Origin: Megaustenia siamemsis
Taxonomy: Eukaryota > Mollusca > Gastropoda > Stylommatophora > Ariophantidae
Length of the DNA stretch: 64,000 nucleotides
NCBI GenBank assembly: GCA_032433765.1
Contig: JAVIAB010000041.1
Coordinates: forward strand, 73,492,232 to 73,556,231
Direction: 5' to 3'
Shown: piece by piece, positions 10,813 through 22,946 of the stretch
How positions within the stretch are numbered: position 1 is the first letter of the stretch
Layout: the number at the start of each line of letters is the position of its first letter
The notes under the pieces: generated by a model
Seen by the model: only the letters and a program-made list of their open reading frames with translations
What the model was told of the DNA's origin: nothing
Database searches by the model: none
Translations under genes and position numbers: made by a program

Positions 10813-12449
10813 TATGCGAGTGTACAATGTTACCTTTATCAAAAAATTAGGGGATTAGTTATGTACCCTTTTTCACTGATTATAATTGTAGCTTTTATTT
10901 AAAGTAGTGCAAATGTGTCATGACGATTCATATTCATAATTTTATGTGCATGTAATTTCCTTTTTTCCCCCAGAAATACTGAAGCAATGTTGTTATTATT
11001 ATTTTACATTGGTAAGAAATCATTGAAATCAAAATGTATTAGGATTGTAGCAGTGAGTTGAGAATGTATAACAATAGGTGATCGAGAGAGTGAAGTCATG
11101 GGAAGGAGGTGGAAGTTTAACTCAGATAAAAACGTCGAATTTCCCGTAAATAAATGAGTCAATAAGAGAAGGGGAAGAATGTAAGAAGATTTCTGATTGG
11201 CTGGAGGGAAAAGATATAGCCAAAAATACAGGGAAAGTACAGTCAAACTAGAAGTGAAGCGTACTCAGGCGGACGACTTTAGAGCCGTGCCATAGGAGGC
11301 GGTAGCCATGACAGGCTTACCAACACCTTTAGTTGAATGTGAATAGTCAGGTCGAGCCAGAGCTCGAAAATGTTTATCAGTTTCAGTTAAGCGTTGTAAA
11401 TAGGTTAAGCTCTTGCAGCTAAACTGAGAGCAATGTTATCGGGAGGCAGTTACCAAGCTTCCACAGTGTTTAATGTTATTTGTTATGATGAGTTATGTCC
11501 AACCAAGAGTCGACCATGTTGATAATGTTAGTTTAAGAATTGTTCAAGTGTAGAACTACGGCTCCGGTGTAAACTCAAGACACTATTTGAGTTAGCGTAC
11601 GGAGTCGATTTCAGCTGAACTAAGAAGAATTTTCCAGTATGGACGATTAGAGAACGAGATAATAGATGCACGTTTGTGAAGCACAGTGTCTGAAAATTGT
11701 TAGTGCATGTGAGCAGCAGAGAAATAAGTAGTGGCTGATTTTTAAACTGTTGTGTTCATTTACAAACTATTTATGAATAGACTCGAGTCATGTTTTAAGA
11801 ATGGTTTTCCTTGAACATTATAACCTCGTCAGTGTTTGAGTGTATGTAGCATAGCGAAGAACGAAGACTCAGTGGGCAAAGAAAGATCTGGTCCTCAGAG
11901 TTCAGTGGGGCCGGAACAGCAGAACATCAACGCGGAGTACCTTAATTTCAGAGATCACGTGTGGGCACGAAGTTCGTGTCCTGGCCAATCACGGTTTAAC
12001 CGTTGTAACATCACGGTGAAACACATGTCAGACATGTGACAGATAAACTGATTTGTCAACATTCACTAGAGTATTGCTTGTGGATAAAGGATTTATCAGC
12101 GTTCTGTTTGTTGAGGTGAGCAAGTTAACAGAATCCAGTCAATTCCAGCAAGCACGCCATCAATCGAATGAATAAGAATGTGTTCGCATTCAAGTCGGAT
12201 ATTATCAAAGCGATTAGAAGAATTTTACAGGATCTTTTAGTTTAGATTAAAGTAGATCCCATGCCAATCACTCGTAGGAGAGTGAACACATTTAAATGTG
12301 ACATTTATTAAAGTGTTTCAAGTAAAATATTTGATGCACTTTTGGGTTATAAATCTTGAATTGAAGTTGAATCCTGAGGGTCCGCAACTACAAAACGTAT
12401 TTAATGGGGGCCCACGGTAAAGCAAAGTTTGATAACCACTGGTCTATGT

Positions 12450-12897
12450 TGTGTCTTGTGTCAGAATTACAGGACATTAACTGGCCGAGCTTGACGAAGA
12501 GGGAAAAAACAACAATACTGAAGTGGGACGCAGTCATGTGTCTTGCTAGTTGGATATATTTATTTCAACTTTGTGCCCCAAGACAACAGTACAGTCATGC
12601 AGAAAAAAAGAGTAAAATGAAGTTAGTCCAATAGCATTGGTTGTTGAGGTGTGAAGTGCTAATAACTTCATTGCTTTGAGCCCAAGCTATCATGAACCTT
12701 CAGGTTGTCAGATGATTGCACTAGCCACAAGGCCACCGTGTTCGCAGAAGGAAATAAGGTAGTTGTGTTTGTACTTTGAGAGGGTCAGGCACATATAGGA
12801 AACTTTGAAACTAACCACAAAGAGAGTAAAACTGGAAGAAAGCGAGAGGGAAAGAACTGGAAATCTCGTAGAAAGAATGAAACGAGAACTTGAATGT
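12450..12897. other. Unassigned
   Basis: No gene or repeat recognised between the hAT element and the minisatellite. Confidence 0.4.
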
Positions 12898-13200
12898 GTA
12901 GGTCATAGAAAATAGTGAAGAAGGGAACTTTAAAGAGATATAAGTGTAGGTCATAGAAAAAGAGTAAATAATGGAAACTGTAAAGAGATATGAGTAGGTC
13001 AGAGAAAAGAGTGAAGAAGGGAACTTTGAAGATATAACGTGTAGGTCATAGAAACGAGTGAAGAAGGGAACTTTGAAGATATAACGTGTAGGTCATAGAA
13101 AAGAGTACAGGCGAGGATTTTGAGGAAATATATGTAAGGTCATAGAAAATAGTGATGACGGGAATTTTGAAGTGACATGTAGGTCATAAAAAAGACAACA
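12898..13200. repeat. ~50-bp minisatellite, degenerate
   Basis: Six or so imperfect copies of gtaggtcatagaaaagagtg + aagaagggaactttgaagat, of variable length (46-60 bp). Confidence 0.75.
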
Positions 13201-13339
13201 ATCTGAGAGGAAGAAGAGTAGGTTGAAAGAGTTATGAGAACATATCTCTATTCGGACTATTTGCCTGCTCTGAGAGGAATAAAGTTTGCCTGGGATCTTA
13301 GTTGAGAAAATTATTTCAATATCAAATTATGGTTATGGT

Positions 13340-13665
13340 TATGGAAGGCCTCGCTATCACTGGAAACGAATTAAAATCCATAATTGCTCAACCGCCTGTG
13401 CCAGTGGAATCATCCGAATTATTATCTCATCTCCCAAACAAAGAAAGGTAGCTGCAGTCCCCATCATAGCAGTCTCAGCAAACGCCAAAAATATATGAGG
13501 CGAAACCGCACAGAAAGTGAACACAGCCTTCTGTTCCCCGTCATACGATATCATCACTCATCGTAAGCAATCGGAATATCGAAACACGATCAAAACGGAT
13601 GAAACGCACAGCTCACAGTGCGCACAGAGCACTTAATTCAGTGACTCCGGCAGCAAGCTGGACTT
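13340..13665. repeat. Dispersed repeat, inverted partner of 3660-3990
   Basis: Contains cgaattaaaatccataattg, aaacaaagaaaggtagctgc and catacgatatcatcactcat, each found inverted at 3660-3990 with scattered differences. Confidence 0.65.
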
Positions 13666-14099
13666 GGAAAATGAAGAAACTGCAACAATGAACACTGCTC
13701 AGAAACAGCCTTTAACCGTTCCCGCCGCCTATCTGTCATATTCTCCAATATCAAGTACGCTCTGGTAACAATTTGAGTTGAAATGTAAAGTAGCCGGAGT
13801 CCATGCCTCCAGAGAGATTTGAAAGCCGTCTCTTAAACGCTTGAAAAATTCACCAAAGTAAGTTTATCTTCAGCGTAGACATGCAGCAACAGAAATGGTG
13901 TAATGGGTCAATAAACAAATCACGTCACCGCGCAACATGGGGAAATCTCAAAGTGTTTAGAAAGCATTATGTACATCAAGCGAACTAGATGTTTGCAACT
14001 GAATTTTTTTAACGAATCCATATTGTGCTAATGGCCATGACAGTTGCTTCTGATGAGCAGATTCCTACCAAGTACCAGTACAATGTATAGGTAACCAGA
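13666..14099. other. Unassigned
   Basis: Nothing recognised. Confidence 0.4.
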
Positions 14100-14685
14100 A
14101 GTGTATCAGAAAGAGAGTAAAGAGAGTAAATATGTATATATCTCTTTTAGACGCAGAATAGCTCAGGCAAAAGAAGTTTTCCAAAAAATGAGGGAGATTC
14201 TATGCAATCCATTTTTGACAATAGAAACAAGAAAAGGAGTTCTTAAGTGTTATGTAGAGCCAGTCTTAACATATGGATGTGAATCATGGACAATAGGACA
14301 ACAGATAAGAAAATCATTGGAGTCTCTAGAAATGTGGTTTTACAGGAGAATGTTGAGAATACCATGGACAGCCAAGAAGAGTAACGAAAACGTTCTGAAA
14401 GAGGTCAAAGCAAAAAAGAGAGCTAATTTGCAATATTAGGAAGAAACAATCATATTTTTTTGGCCATGCAATGAGAAGAGAAAAACTGGAATATACTGTA
14501 ACAACTGGGAAAATTCAGGGACGAAGAGATAATGGGAAGCAAAGAGAAAAGATACCAGACAACGAAAGAGAATGTCCTGGCAGAAGGATATGATGAAGAA
14601 ATGATAAATAACTGTCGAGATCGAAAGTTGTGGAGAGATATGGTCACCTACGCCAGCAGGGCTGGTACCTGATGATGCTGATGAT
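14100..14685 (+). pseudogene. Family B non-LTR retrotransposon, reverse-transcriptase C-terminus
   Basis: A frame open over 14101-14439 reads MREILCNPFLTIETRKGVLK, CYVEPVLTYGCESWTIGQQI and EMWFYRRMLRIPWTAKKSNE, then a frameshift and stops. The end still matches the family tail (ataactgtcgagatcgaaag) and finishes in gatgatgctgatgatgatat, a GAT-rich 3' tail, followed by a short AT-rich run. The upstream RT core and endonuclease are absent. Confidence 0.82.
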
Positions 14686-14739
14686 GATATATATATATAC
14701 ATATATATATACATATATATTTTCTTTAACTCTCTTGAA

Positions 14740-15317
14740 CTGGAGTCGTCAGTTGCTGGACACTGCGCGACTTGCTGAGGAGGGGATCTGAGCACATATA
14801 GACATGTTCAGAGCGTAATGATAATAAGCCGGACATAACTTAACAAGTGTGTCAGAGAACAGAAGACATGTGGTACAGTTAGAACGAAGGTTAAAGAAAA
14901 CATGACCAGCCACCACGTTGTGTTGCACATACTTCAATATAACCAGCCAATCAATAGAGGCCTTACGTCATTATATGATCTACGTTTCTTATAAAGCAAA
15001 CGTGGCTGCATAAGTATGCAAATAGCAGTGGTTCTCAACCTGAAGTGATAGTTGGTGACATGCATGGTACTAACTAAGCAGTGTCATTTCCACATTAAAT
15101 GTTCAACTCATTACAAATCATATACCTTCAATAATTTTTTTCCATTTTTCTTCACTTATGGCAACATTTCCGTTTCTTATCTCTGTCCTTTTTGTGCCAC
15201 ATTTATCTGTTTATTATTCTCTTCTCACAGAAGGAAAGAGCTTCCGTCACATTGTTTCTGCGCTAACATTTCAATTCTATCCATCCTCCCCCAACTCCCT
15301 ATCATTATATATTTAAA
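14740..15317. other. Unassigned
   Basis: A hairpin-prone AT stretch lies just before it (14686-14720). Otherwise nothing recognised. Confidence 0.4.
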
Positions 15318-15573
15318 AAAAGTAAAGTACCCCCGTCACGCCAAGTGGCGTGTAGGGAATTATGGTGTTAGTGACCCTATATTTTACAGACCTCCAGCAC
15401 ATGATTTTTGGGGTAATGTGGTCGGTAATACGCCCGTGCTGCTTTTTTCCCAGAAAAAAAATCATCTACCCGTTTAAGGCTGGGTGAACCCGGAAGCAGT
15501 CGGTTGGGATCGAACCCTACCCCTTGTCCGTTGTAGTTCAGTTCACTAACCACTGGGCTATCGCGGCTCCTAT
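15318..15573 (-). mobile_element. tRNA-derived SINE (family S1), minus strand
   Basis: Very similar to the SINE at 3172-3427 over its entire length, including gtaaagtacccccgtcacgc at the 3' side and the tRNA-like head with B box (gggatcgaaccc inverted) and A box near 15560. The flanks tatcattatata (15300) and tatcattatatat (15572) form a target duplication of about 13 bp. Confidence 0.88.
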
Positions 15574-15954
15574 CATTATATATGCTTATATTAGTTTATA
15601 TTATACTTCCGCACATATTTTTCGGTTTTATTTCCTATTAGATTTCAGAAAAATGGGGTCAAAACACGAAGCCAACAACTGGGCTAAGAGTGGTGTCTCT
15701 TGAAACTCGAATCTTGTCAAGCATATAGAGATAGGAGAAGGGACATAAAACAGGGCATACAAATACTATTCCGAAAACAGATACGTTGTGTCGAAAGGGG
15801 GCAAATGTTACAGCCTCTCTAAATTAGCGACACAACTCATACACGCTCACTTATCGCCCTTTTAAGAGGAGTCAATGAACAGGGTTAATCGTGGAGTGAA
15901 CTATGAAAAAGAGGAAGCTTTAAATACAAAGACCATGATACACTGAGAACGATT
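15574..15954. other. Unassigned
   Basis: Nothing recognised. Confidence 0.4.
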
Positions 15955-17100
15955 TAATAACAAAGATCAAGTTACACGGACGAAGATGCAAGAACAAAGA
16001 TCAAGTTACATGAACGAAGATGTAAGAGCAAAGACCAAGTTACACGGACGAAGATGCAAGAACAAAGACCAAGTTACACGGACGAAGATGCAAGAACAAA
16101 GATCAAGTTACATGAACGAAGATGTAAGAGCAAAGACCAAGTTACACGGACGAAGATGCAAGAACAAAGACCAAGTTACACGGACGAAGATGCAAGAACA
16201 AAGATCAAGTTACATGAACGAAAATGTAAGAGCAAAGACCAAGTTACACGGACGAAGATGCAAGAACAAAGACCAAGTTACACGGACGAAGATGCAAGAA
16301 CAAAGATCAAGTTACATGAACGAAGATGTAAGAGCAAAGACCAAGTTACACGGACGAAGATGCAAGAACAAAGATCAAGTTACATGAACGAAGATGCAAG
16401 AACAAAGATCAAGTTACATGAACGAAGATGTAAGAGCAAAGACCAAGTTACACGGACGAAGATGCAAGAACAAAGACCAAGTTACACGGACGAAGATGCA
16501 AGAACAAAGATCAAGTTACATGAACGAAGATGTAAGAGCAAAGACCAAGTTACACGGACGAAGATTCAAGAACAAAGATCAAGTTACATGAACGAAGATG
16601 TAAGAGCAAAGACCAAGTTACACGGACGAAGATGCAAGAACAAAGTCCAAGTTACACGGACGAAGATGTAAGAACAAAGATCACGTTACACGAACGAAGA
16701 TGTAAGAACAAAGATCACGTTACACGAACGAAGATGTAAGAACAAAGATCAAAGTTACACGGACGAAGATGTAAGAACAAAGATCACGTTACACGAACGA
16801 AGATGTAAGAACAAAGATCACGTTACACGAACGAAGATGTAAGAACAAAGATCAAAGTTACACGGACGAAGATGTAAGAACAAAGATCAAGTCACACGGA
16901 CGAAGATGTAAGAACAAAGATCAAGTTACACGGACGAAGATGTAAGAACAAAGATCAAGTTACACGGACGATGATGTAAGAAACAAAGATCAAGTCACAC
17001 GGACGAAGATGTAAGAATAAAGATCAAGTTACACGGACAAAGATGTAAGAACAAAGATAAAGTTACACGGACGAAGATGTAAGAACAAAGATAAAGTTAC
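15955..17100. repeat. 34-bp minisatellite A with a 102-bp higher-order period
   Basis: About 34 copies of gaagatgcaagaacaaagat + caagttacacggac. From about 15986 to 16640, three unit types (gatcaagttacatgaac, gaccaagttacacggac with gtaagag, gaccaagttacacggac with gcaagaac) mostly rotate in a fixed order, giving 102 bp. After 16660 the order dissolves into simple 34-bp units with drift. As 34 is not a multiple of three and the unit has no stop, long frames of 34-residue repeats appear; I do not count them as genes. Confidence 0.92.
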
Positions 17101-17728
17101 ATGGACGAAGATTTCAGAACAAAGAGCAAATTACACTGGCGAAGATTTCAGAACAAAGAGCAAATTACACTGGCCAAGATTTCAGAACAAAGAGCAAATT
17201 ACACTGGCCAAGATTTCAGAACAAAGAGCAAATTACACTGGCCAAGATTTCAGAACAAAGAGCAAATTACACTGGCCAAGATTTCAGAACAAAGAGCAAA
17301 TTACACTGGCCAAGATTTCAGAACAAAGAGCAAATTACACTGGCGAAGATTTCAGAACAAAGAGCAAATTACACTGGCCAAGATTTCAGAACAAAGAGCA
17401 AATTACACTGGCCAAGATTTCAGAACAAAGAGCAAATTACACTGGCCAAGATTTCAGAACAAAGAGCAAATTACACTGGCCAAGATTTCAGAACAAAGAG
17501 CAAATTACACTGGCGAAGATTTTAGAACAAAGAGCAAATTACACTGGCGAAGATTTCAGAACAAAGAGCAAATTACACTGGCGAAAATTTCAGAACAAAG
17601 AGCAAATTACACTGGCGAAGATTTCAGAACAAAGAGCAAATTACACTGGCGAAGATTTCAGAACAAAGAGCAAATTACACTGGCGAAGATTTCAGAACAA
17701 AGAGCAAATTACACTGGCGAAGATTAAA
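17101..17728. repeat. 34-bp minisatellite B, diverged sister of A
   Basis: About 18 copies of gaagatttcagaacaaagag + caaattacactggc, directly abutting array A. The same length and alignable units show a common origin followed by separate homogenisation. Copies here are almost identical and alternate between ggcc and ggcg variants. Confidence 0.92.
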
Positions 17729-18144
17729 GAATAATAACCAAGTCAGTGATCTTTCTGTCTTGTCACGTGCCCACAAAAATCTTCATTTTGTTGTTTTACC
17801 AATCATCCAAGCCTTATTAGAAAATCTTTATTATGAAATATCGAGATCAGATTTGGAAAACCAAAAAAATCATGAAACCAGAGCATAGATGACACCGTGG
17901 TCATTCGAAACTAGTTCGGGCTACTTTTTGTTCTATTCATGTTCGATTTTTTTTTATCTATTCGTGTTCGATTTTTTGTATCTATGAATGTTCGTAGTTT
18001 GAGTTCTCTATACATTTCTGTGACATTTATGTTTGTCCTTCGCCTTGGGGGTTCTCCCATATTTATTTGATTGTTTACAATTATTTTCTCCAGACACAAT
18101 CATCTTCAGTTTTACCAAGACTTGCTGGTTGGGAAGGAAATCCC
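17729..18144. other. Unassigned
   Basis: Nothing recognised. There are two tttatctattcgtgttcgat-like short direct repeats near 17950. Confidence 0.4.
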
Positions 18145-18255
18145 GGAATCACCCAAAGTTTGCTACGTCTTCAGCTATGCGAGCTATAAACAGCTGAGGT
18201 CATGTTAACTACAAATCTCGCAAAGCTGAAAACGTCACAAACTTTGGGTGATTCC
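18145..18255. repeat. Short fold-back (32-bp arms, 47-bp loop)
   Basis: 18145-18176 (ggaatcacccaaagtttg...cttcagct) pairs with 18224-18255, with about three mismatches. It could be a small MITE or the remnant of one. No target duplication is evident. Confidence 0.75.
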
Positions 18256-18396
18256 TTTCAGCTCGCAAGCCTATTACTACATTAGAAGGCTGTGTCCAAG
18301 AGTAATCCACTGAAAACACTACACATTTTGATATTGCGATGTCATTTGTTTAAACTTTGAATAATACCAGCGTTATATCTATGTTTTTTTTTATTT

Positions 18397-18775
18397 AGCT
18401 TGGTAATAGATCACAAACCAAACAAAAGAAAGGTAATATGATGTCTTTGGTTTAGCTTGGTAATAGATCACAAACCGAACAATAGAAAGGTGATATATGA
18501 TGTCTTTGGTTTAGCTTAGTAATAGATCACAAACCGAACAATAGAAAGGTGATATATGATGTCTATGATTTAGCTAGCTAATAGATCACAAACCAAACAA
18601 CAGAAAGGTAATATATGATGTCTATGATTTAGCTAGCTAATAGATCACAAACCAAACAACAGAAAGGTAATATATGATGTCTATGATTTAGCTAGCTAAT
18701 AGATCACAAACCAAACAACAGAAAGGTAATATATGGTGTCTTCAGTTTAGCTTGATAATAGATAATTAATTAAAT
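18397..18775. repeat. 59-bp minisatellite
   Basis: Six copies around tagatcacaaaccaaacaac, spaced 57-59 bp (gatcac at 18409, 18466, 18525, 18584, 18643 and 18702). The middle copies are nearly identical. Confidence 0.9.
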
Positions 18776-19728
18776 AATACAAATGTTATTGCCGATGTCA
18801 TTTCCTTTTTTTTGACAACCGATCGCAAAACAGACAACAAATTTGTTATAAACCATGTTTTTGGCTATATTATATTATAGATCACAGACTAGTCAATCTG
18901 TCAACGAAAATATTCCTCACTCTGATTTCTGACTAAAGTTTTGTCACGTGGGCTGTACGTCTTTAAGGCATGTCATCATTTATTTCAGGAAGTATTAGAG
19001 GGACGGCAGCCGATAGTGGCAGCTCTGAACTGGGTGTGACTTTACACATCGCTAAGTTTGTTCTTCTTTCCTTTAGAGAAAAGGAATGGGTGGGACAATG
19101 ATGTATATAGTGAGATACAGAGGAATCTATAGGTGGAAAAGTAATATGGTCGACTTAGAGTGCGTAATAGGAAAAGTAGATGCATTTATAATCAACACCT
19201 AACAGGAACAATCAGTCTGTATACGCTTCGAGATATGCTGGGACGGGTGGTGGAGAGGATATAGGGATGCCCCAACTGCAATAAAACTGATTCCATGAAT
19301 AGAGTAGGGATGGATGGTGAAAATGCTGTGTTTTGTTAACATACCACTATGTTGCAGAGTTCTATATATTTACTGTTGTTGAGCATCTTGAATTCAAGAT
19401 GGCGGGTGTTTTATATTTGGAGTGTAGATTGTGTGATTAAAGTGATTTAATATATTGTGTTTCCAACGGGATATAATTTTGGAAAAGTTGTGTAAAGTTT
19501 TCTACCAAGCAGGAGGATAAGAACTGATAAGTACTTTTATAAATGTAATCAGCTACAGTTTTATATTTAGATCGCATGTGAGACCTTCGCGATCAAACAC
19601 GTAGGGGAAAACATCAGTCGGGCTAAACCCCCAACGTGTGTTTTTTCTTAAGTTAAGCCCTTAACTTACGACTGACTCAGCAGGTCGGTAAGGGATACAT
19701 GTTTTATGCTCAGAGAAATACTTAAAAG
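18776..19728. other. Unassigned; the right part may be 5' UTR of the family A element
   Basis: 19580-19720 contains ttaagttaagcccttaactt and a stretch rich in short dyads just before the ORF start. The true 5' end of the element is not visible because no second full-length copy is present for comparison. Confidence 0.35.
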
Positions 19729-22622
19729 ATGGAGATTAAAGTAGCAACGATAAATATATGCTGGATAAAAAATAAAGAATTCGAACTTATAGAAGAAATG
19801 ACAAAAAGGAAAATTAAAATACTAGGATTAGCGGACACCAGAGTGAAAGGACAATAGATAAAGAAAACACACATGAACTACACGAAAATATTCTCAGGAG
19901 TCGACAACACAGAAAGAGCAACACATGGAGTAGGTTTTATCATCGACCCAGAACACGCAAAGAACATTCTAGAAATAAATTACCATTCAGAAAAAAATAT
20001 CACAATTAAACTATTAGAAGACGATCGAAAAACAAATTACATACAAATCTATGCCCCGTGCAACAACAATGAAAGAAACAGCGAAGAACAGAATACGACA
20101 CACTGAGTGAAATCATTAACAATATTGACGAAAGCGACGACATGTTAGTGATGGGAGATTTTAATGGAAGGTTTGGGAAACGCAACATGCAGAACAGTGA
20201 TATCTTAGGACCCTTTGGCGATAAAACAGCTGAAATAAACGAGCATGGAAGCAGACTGCTGGATCTATGCAATCAAAATGATTTATTTATCACCAACACA
20301 TTCTTCAAACAGAGAGTCGCAAGTATACACCTGGTACAAATGGAATGACACAACATGCAGAAGCCAGATAGATTTTATACTAACAAGAAAACAGAACAAG
20401 AAAATAGTAACCGACAGCAGAGCAATCCCAAATAACAGACGACACGGATCACAAGATGGTTATGATCACACTAAGGCAGCCAAAAATAAAGAGAATATAC
20501 GAAAACAAACGAAAAGAACAGACAATAAAAAAAAACAATTAAAAGTTCAAGAGACAAGGAAAACCCTAGAAGAAAGACTTACAGAGGAATTCAATAAACT
20601 CCTTAACGAAGTATGCTCAGTAGAAGAAGAGTGGAAACAATTTAAAGAAACAGTAACTAACATCTCTAAAACAGTTTGTGGAACGAAACTAAGAACAAGA
20701 GAAGGGAAAAAGAGCACCCCGTGGTGGAACGAAACAATCAGAGAAGCAATTAAAGAAAAGAAGAAACTGTTTAAAAATTGGAGGGAAAACAAGAACCAAG
20801 AAAAATATGAAAAATATGCCTTAGTTCGAAAAAGAGATAAATGTTGATCAAAGAAGCTAAGCAAAGGAATTGGACAGAATTCGGACAAAACATGATCAGG
20901 GACTTCAAGACAGCCACAAGAGATTTCTACAAAGCAGTAAAAGCCACAAGAGCGAGAAAAGAAAACCATGATCCTACTGAGCTGATAAATGACAAAGACG
21001 GACAGCCAATATCAAATAACCAATGTATGCAACAGAGATGGAAAGAATATTTTGAAGACCTGTTAAACATACCAACTACCAATAAGACAACAAAAACCAC
21101 GCCAGAACTCACAAATACTGAACCCAACATCATGAAAGAGGAAATCGAAGAAGTAATCAAATATGCACCAAGAAATAAAGCACCGGGGATAGATAACATA
21201 CCAATAGATATAATAATAGCAGCAGGAGAAACAGGAATGCAATGGCTGCCAAGAATATTTAATGCAGCATGGCACCATCAACAAGCCCCAGAAGACTGGC
21301 AACAGGCAATCATCATACCAATATGGAAAAAGAAAGGTAGCAAAAGAGACTGCAATCAATATAGAGGTATATCTCTGCTCAGCCATGTAGGAAAGCTATA
21401 CGCCAAAATCTTGGAAAAAAAGGCTGAGACCAATAATAGAACTACAGTTAAGCGATTCTCAAATGGGGTTCCGAAAAAAAAAACAGAGGATGTACCGACG
21501 CAATATTTACACTAAAACAGCTTGCAGAAAAAACGATAGAACACAATCAAAACTTATACATAACCTTCATTGACCAGGAAAAAACATTCGATAGAGTAAA
21601 CAGAGAACAACTGTGGGAGATGCTAACAACATACGGTGTAAGCCATCATCTAACTAACCTTATTAAAAGCCTCTACGTCAAAATCAGCTGCAGGGTCAGA
21701 ACAGCAGCAGGCTACACAGACCACTTCGAAAGTTAGATCAGTTGTAAGACAGCTGTGCGTACTATCCCCCCTACTGTTTATTACATACATGGACCATATA
21801 TGCAAGCTAGCCAACCCATCAGAGACAGAGGAGATCAACGAGTTTCTATTTGCAGACGATCAGGCACTAATACATGAAACAATAGAAGACCTACAAGAAC
21901 ACTTAAACAAACTCAACATCCCAGGCACAAAATACAACATGAAAATCAACATCAATAAAACAGAAGTCACGAATGTCGCCAACAATAAACAGAACATCAA
22001 CATAACTATAGAAGGCAGACAACTAAAACAAGTAGAGGAATTCAAATACCTAGGAAGTCTAATGACAAACGATAATTCTCAAACAGCAGAGATATAATCA
22101 AGATGCAACAAAGCTTGTCAAATCATCGGACAGTTATCACCACTTTTGTCCAACAAGGAAATAAATGGAGGCAAAACGAGCACTATACAATACAATCTTC
22201 ATCCCAACGTTGTGCTACCAATGCCAGACCTGGACCCTAGATACAAGAACAATAAGAAAAATAACCTCTACAGCGATGAAATGTGTTAGACGAATGACAG
22301 GAAACAGTCTGAGAGATAAGATCAGAAATGAAGAACTGAGAAAAAAACCTAGGAATAGTCCTCGCCATAGAATATATAAGGAAACAACAGATAAATTGGT
22401 TTGGCCACGTGACAAGGCAGAAAGAACAAAACACAACACAACGAGCCTTCAACAAACGTTGTGAGAACACCAGACCCAAAGGTCGACCACGAAAAAGATG
22501 GGTCGACGGAATAATAGAAGCACTAGGAAACATAACAGCAGCAGAGGCGAACAGAAGAGCAAATTATATCTCCCCTCGACGCTGAAAGGCAGATGAGGAA
22601 GGAAAGAAGAAGAAGTAGAAGT
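19729..22622 (+). mobile_element. Family A non-LTR retrotransposon, nearly full-length, decayed
   Basis: The ORF begins MEIKVATINICWIKNKEFEL at 19729, the typical start of an APE-type endonuclease, with an internal TAG at 19857. Next come MLVMGDFNGRFGKRN (endonuclease GDFN motif, 20142), a linker with CGTKLRTREGKKSTPWWNET, and RT (APGIDNIP, IPIWKKKGSKRDCNQYRGIS, FIDQEKTFDRVNRE, FLFADDQALIHE). The C-terminal region has CVRRMTGNSLRDKIRNEELR and GRPRKRWVDG. At least six frameshifts or stops are present, so it is dead. A GAA/AAG-rich tail ends at about 22622. The copies at 43701 (inverted, more intact), 8345 and 41970 belong to the same family. Confidence 0.9.
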
Positions 22623-22647
22623 TAAGCATCTGTTCTTTTTTTTATCT

Positions 22648-22878
22648 TGTTATTGGTACTTTCATTCAGTAGATGGACACACACAACTCGTCGTTGTTTT
22701 GAACAAAATATAACAGTCTTTATTATTAACATCCACATGGTTTGGCAACATGTTTCTGGTACAATCAACAAAGTTCTAATGTTCTATTATTAATCTTAAC
22801 GTTACTTTAGCGTTACTTTGTAGAGCCTATCGGCGGTGTTTATAACAAGTAACTTCCATTGCCGTACTAAGGTTTCCT

Positions 22879-22946
<68 letters not shown>

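Larger units (their letters stand above)
9140..12441 (+). mobile_element. hAT-superfamily DNA transposon, full span, inactive
   Basis: The 5' end CAGTGTTTCTCAAACT (9140) and the inverted 3' end CAGTGGTTATCAAACT (12441) are imperfect terminal inverted repeats of the hAT type. An 8-bp duplication GTCTATGG (9132-9139) / GTCTATGT (12442-12449) with one mismatch flanks the 3.3-kb element. Subterminal ggtccgcaa recurs near both ends (9219 and, inverted, 12380). It contains the transposase remnant at 9893-10812. The remaining 1.5 kb (10820-12370) is non-coding and not recognised. A tRNA-like SINE is nested at about 9725-9815. Confidence 0.88.

Noticed and set aside
11043..12384. Solo LTR (TGTAG...CTACA) inside the hAT element
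   Set aside because: The right end coincides with hAT subterminal sequence (ttgcggacc inverted), and no 5-bp duplication is present.
15986..17727. Repeat proteins of 130-208 codons with 34-residue repeats
   Set aside because: The 34-bp unit lacks stops in all frames, so overlapping frames all stay open; no start context, splice signals or bias for one frame.
15955..17728. CRISPR-like array
   Set aside because: There are no unique spacers between repeats and the DNA is eukaryotic. The same holds for the 61-bp and 59-bp arrays.
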